Source: Desulfobacter vibrioformis DSM 8776 (GTDB taxonomy: Bacteria; Desulfobacterota; Desulfobacteria; Desulfobacterales; Desulfobacteraceae). From it: a stretch of 33,195 bases of DNA. The position numbers and the translations under genes were made by a program. Positions 32,868 to 33,195 of the stretch are shown here, one piece after another. Location: assembly GCF_000745975.1 (NCBI RefSeq), contig NZ_JQKJ01000033.1, positions 1-33,195 on the forward strand, written 5' to 3'. The first letter of the stretch is position 1. Every line of letters starts with the position of its first letter. Under the pieces are notes generated by a model that was not told the origin of the DNA, did no database searches, and saw only the letters and a list, made by a program, of their open reading frames with translations.

Positions 32868-33195
32868 CAATGTCATAAAGTTAACAGGTAGTAAAAATAT
32901 ATTGTAAATACAGACTATTATGATATATTTGGTATTAACACCAACTCAAAATTTTTCTTATGAAAGGAGAATAATATGTCAAAAAAAGTTCAAAAACAAA
33001 ACGATTGTGGCACGGAACCTGCTTTCCAAGATCTGTGCCGAACTGATCGAATATCTTAAAGAAATTTTGAATTCATCCCAATTTGTAGAGAGGCACAAAC
33101 AATCCCAAAAAGATTTTATACGCCAAAGAAAACTTCCCTTTCAAACTCTTTTCCTGTTTTTCATAAATTTCATCAAAGGATCATATCAAGATGAG
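32868..33195 (+). mobile_element. IS4-type insertion sequence, left part
   Basis: The element starts at CAATGTCATAAAGTTAAC (32868-32885) and runs off the window. The first 12 bases equal the left end of the MITE-like element at 9254-9265. An AT-rich leader of about 90 bases with a ribosome-binding site (AAGGAGA, 32964-32970) precedes a transposase reading frame. Insertion interrupts the gene upstream of the RND permease. The right end and target duplication are outside the window. Confidence 0.72.
32976..33195 (+). CDS. IS4-family transposase, N-terminal part, with a frame change near its start
   Basis: ATG 32976 lies five bases after AAGGAGA and reads MSKKVQKQ before meeting TAA (33057-33059). 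From about 32992 a different frame is open to the window end and reads like an IS4 transposase N-terminus (IVARNLLSKICAELIEYLKE, FVERHKQSQKDF, RQRKLPFQTLFLFFINFIKG). The protein start and body are thus in different frames, joined near the A-rich stretch 32981-33000. This is either a frameshift that has inactivated the gene, a recoding site, or a sequencing indel. No ATG exists in the body frame; GTG 33007 is a possible start without a clear ribosome-binding site. The catalytic DDE residues lie beyond the window. Confidence 0.62.

Noticed and set aside
1-33195. CRISPR arrays, tRNA or rRNA genes
   Set aside because: No regularly spaced direct repeats, cloverleaf-like segments or rRNA-like sequence were seen on reading; short tandem repeats found are only two or three units.

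Overview
The window looks like part of a Gram-negative, probably anaerobic Desulfobacterota-type chromosome, with a Desulfobacteraceae-like sulfate reducer as my best guess. This is inferred from moderate GC with AT-rich intergenic DNA, Gram-negative envelope genes (TolC/RND, outer-membrane barrel, TRAP- and Liv-type binding domains) and the gene neighbourhoods. No rRNA or other taxonomic marker is present.

Layout. 1-403: 5' end of a catalase gene (minus strand), running off the window. 901-4245: a McrB-McrC modification-dependent restriction pair whose McrB carries an EVE/PUA-like N-terminal reader. 4489-4698: a lysine-rich small protein. 4713-9208: an aromatic amino-acid operon: promoter, a Phe/Tyr-rich leader peptide with a terminator/antiterminator pair (a pheA-type attenuator), then pheA, aroE, aroA, aroK and a hotdog thioesterase. 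9244-9387: a 124-bp MITE-like element with 10-bp terminal inverted repeats and a perfect 10-bp target duplication. 9412-11147: an unknown small protein, a short TolC-like N-terminal fragment and a YiiX-like permuted papain-fold protein. 11429-15558: a promoter, an acidic protein with C-terminal amphipathic helices, a terminator, valS and nadC.

15640-23242 (minus strand) is a tightly overlapping exopolysaccharide-type locus: STAS protein, two envelope TPR proteins, a TPR protein with an outer-membrane barrel, a cellulose-synthase-like family 2 glycosyltransferase and a GH26-like secreted hydrolase. A PilZ protein is divergently transcribed from it. 24337-29607 (plus strand) is a signalling cluster: a membrane-anchored fusion of a TRAP (DctP) binding domain with a LivK-type binding domain, a Cache/HAMP/PAS histidine kinase, and a response regulator with a GGDEF output. 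My reading is a chain from periplasmic ligand through kinase and c-di-GMP to PilZ and polymer export. It is the most interesting candidate system here; the genes are seen, the wiring is inferred.

29678-33195: an RND efflux permease (minus strand) whose upstream partner gene survives only as a 19-codon tail. That gene has been cut by an IS4-type insertion sequence beginning at 32868. The IS left end shares 12 bp with the left end of the MITE at 9254, linking the two mobile elements.
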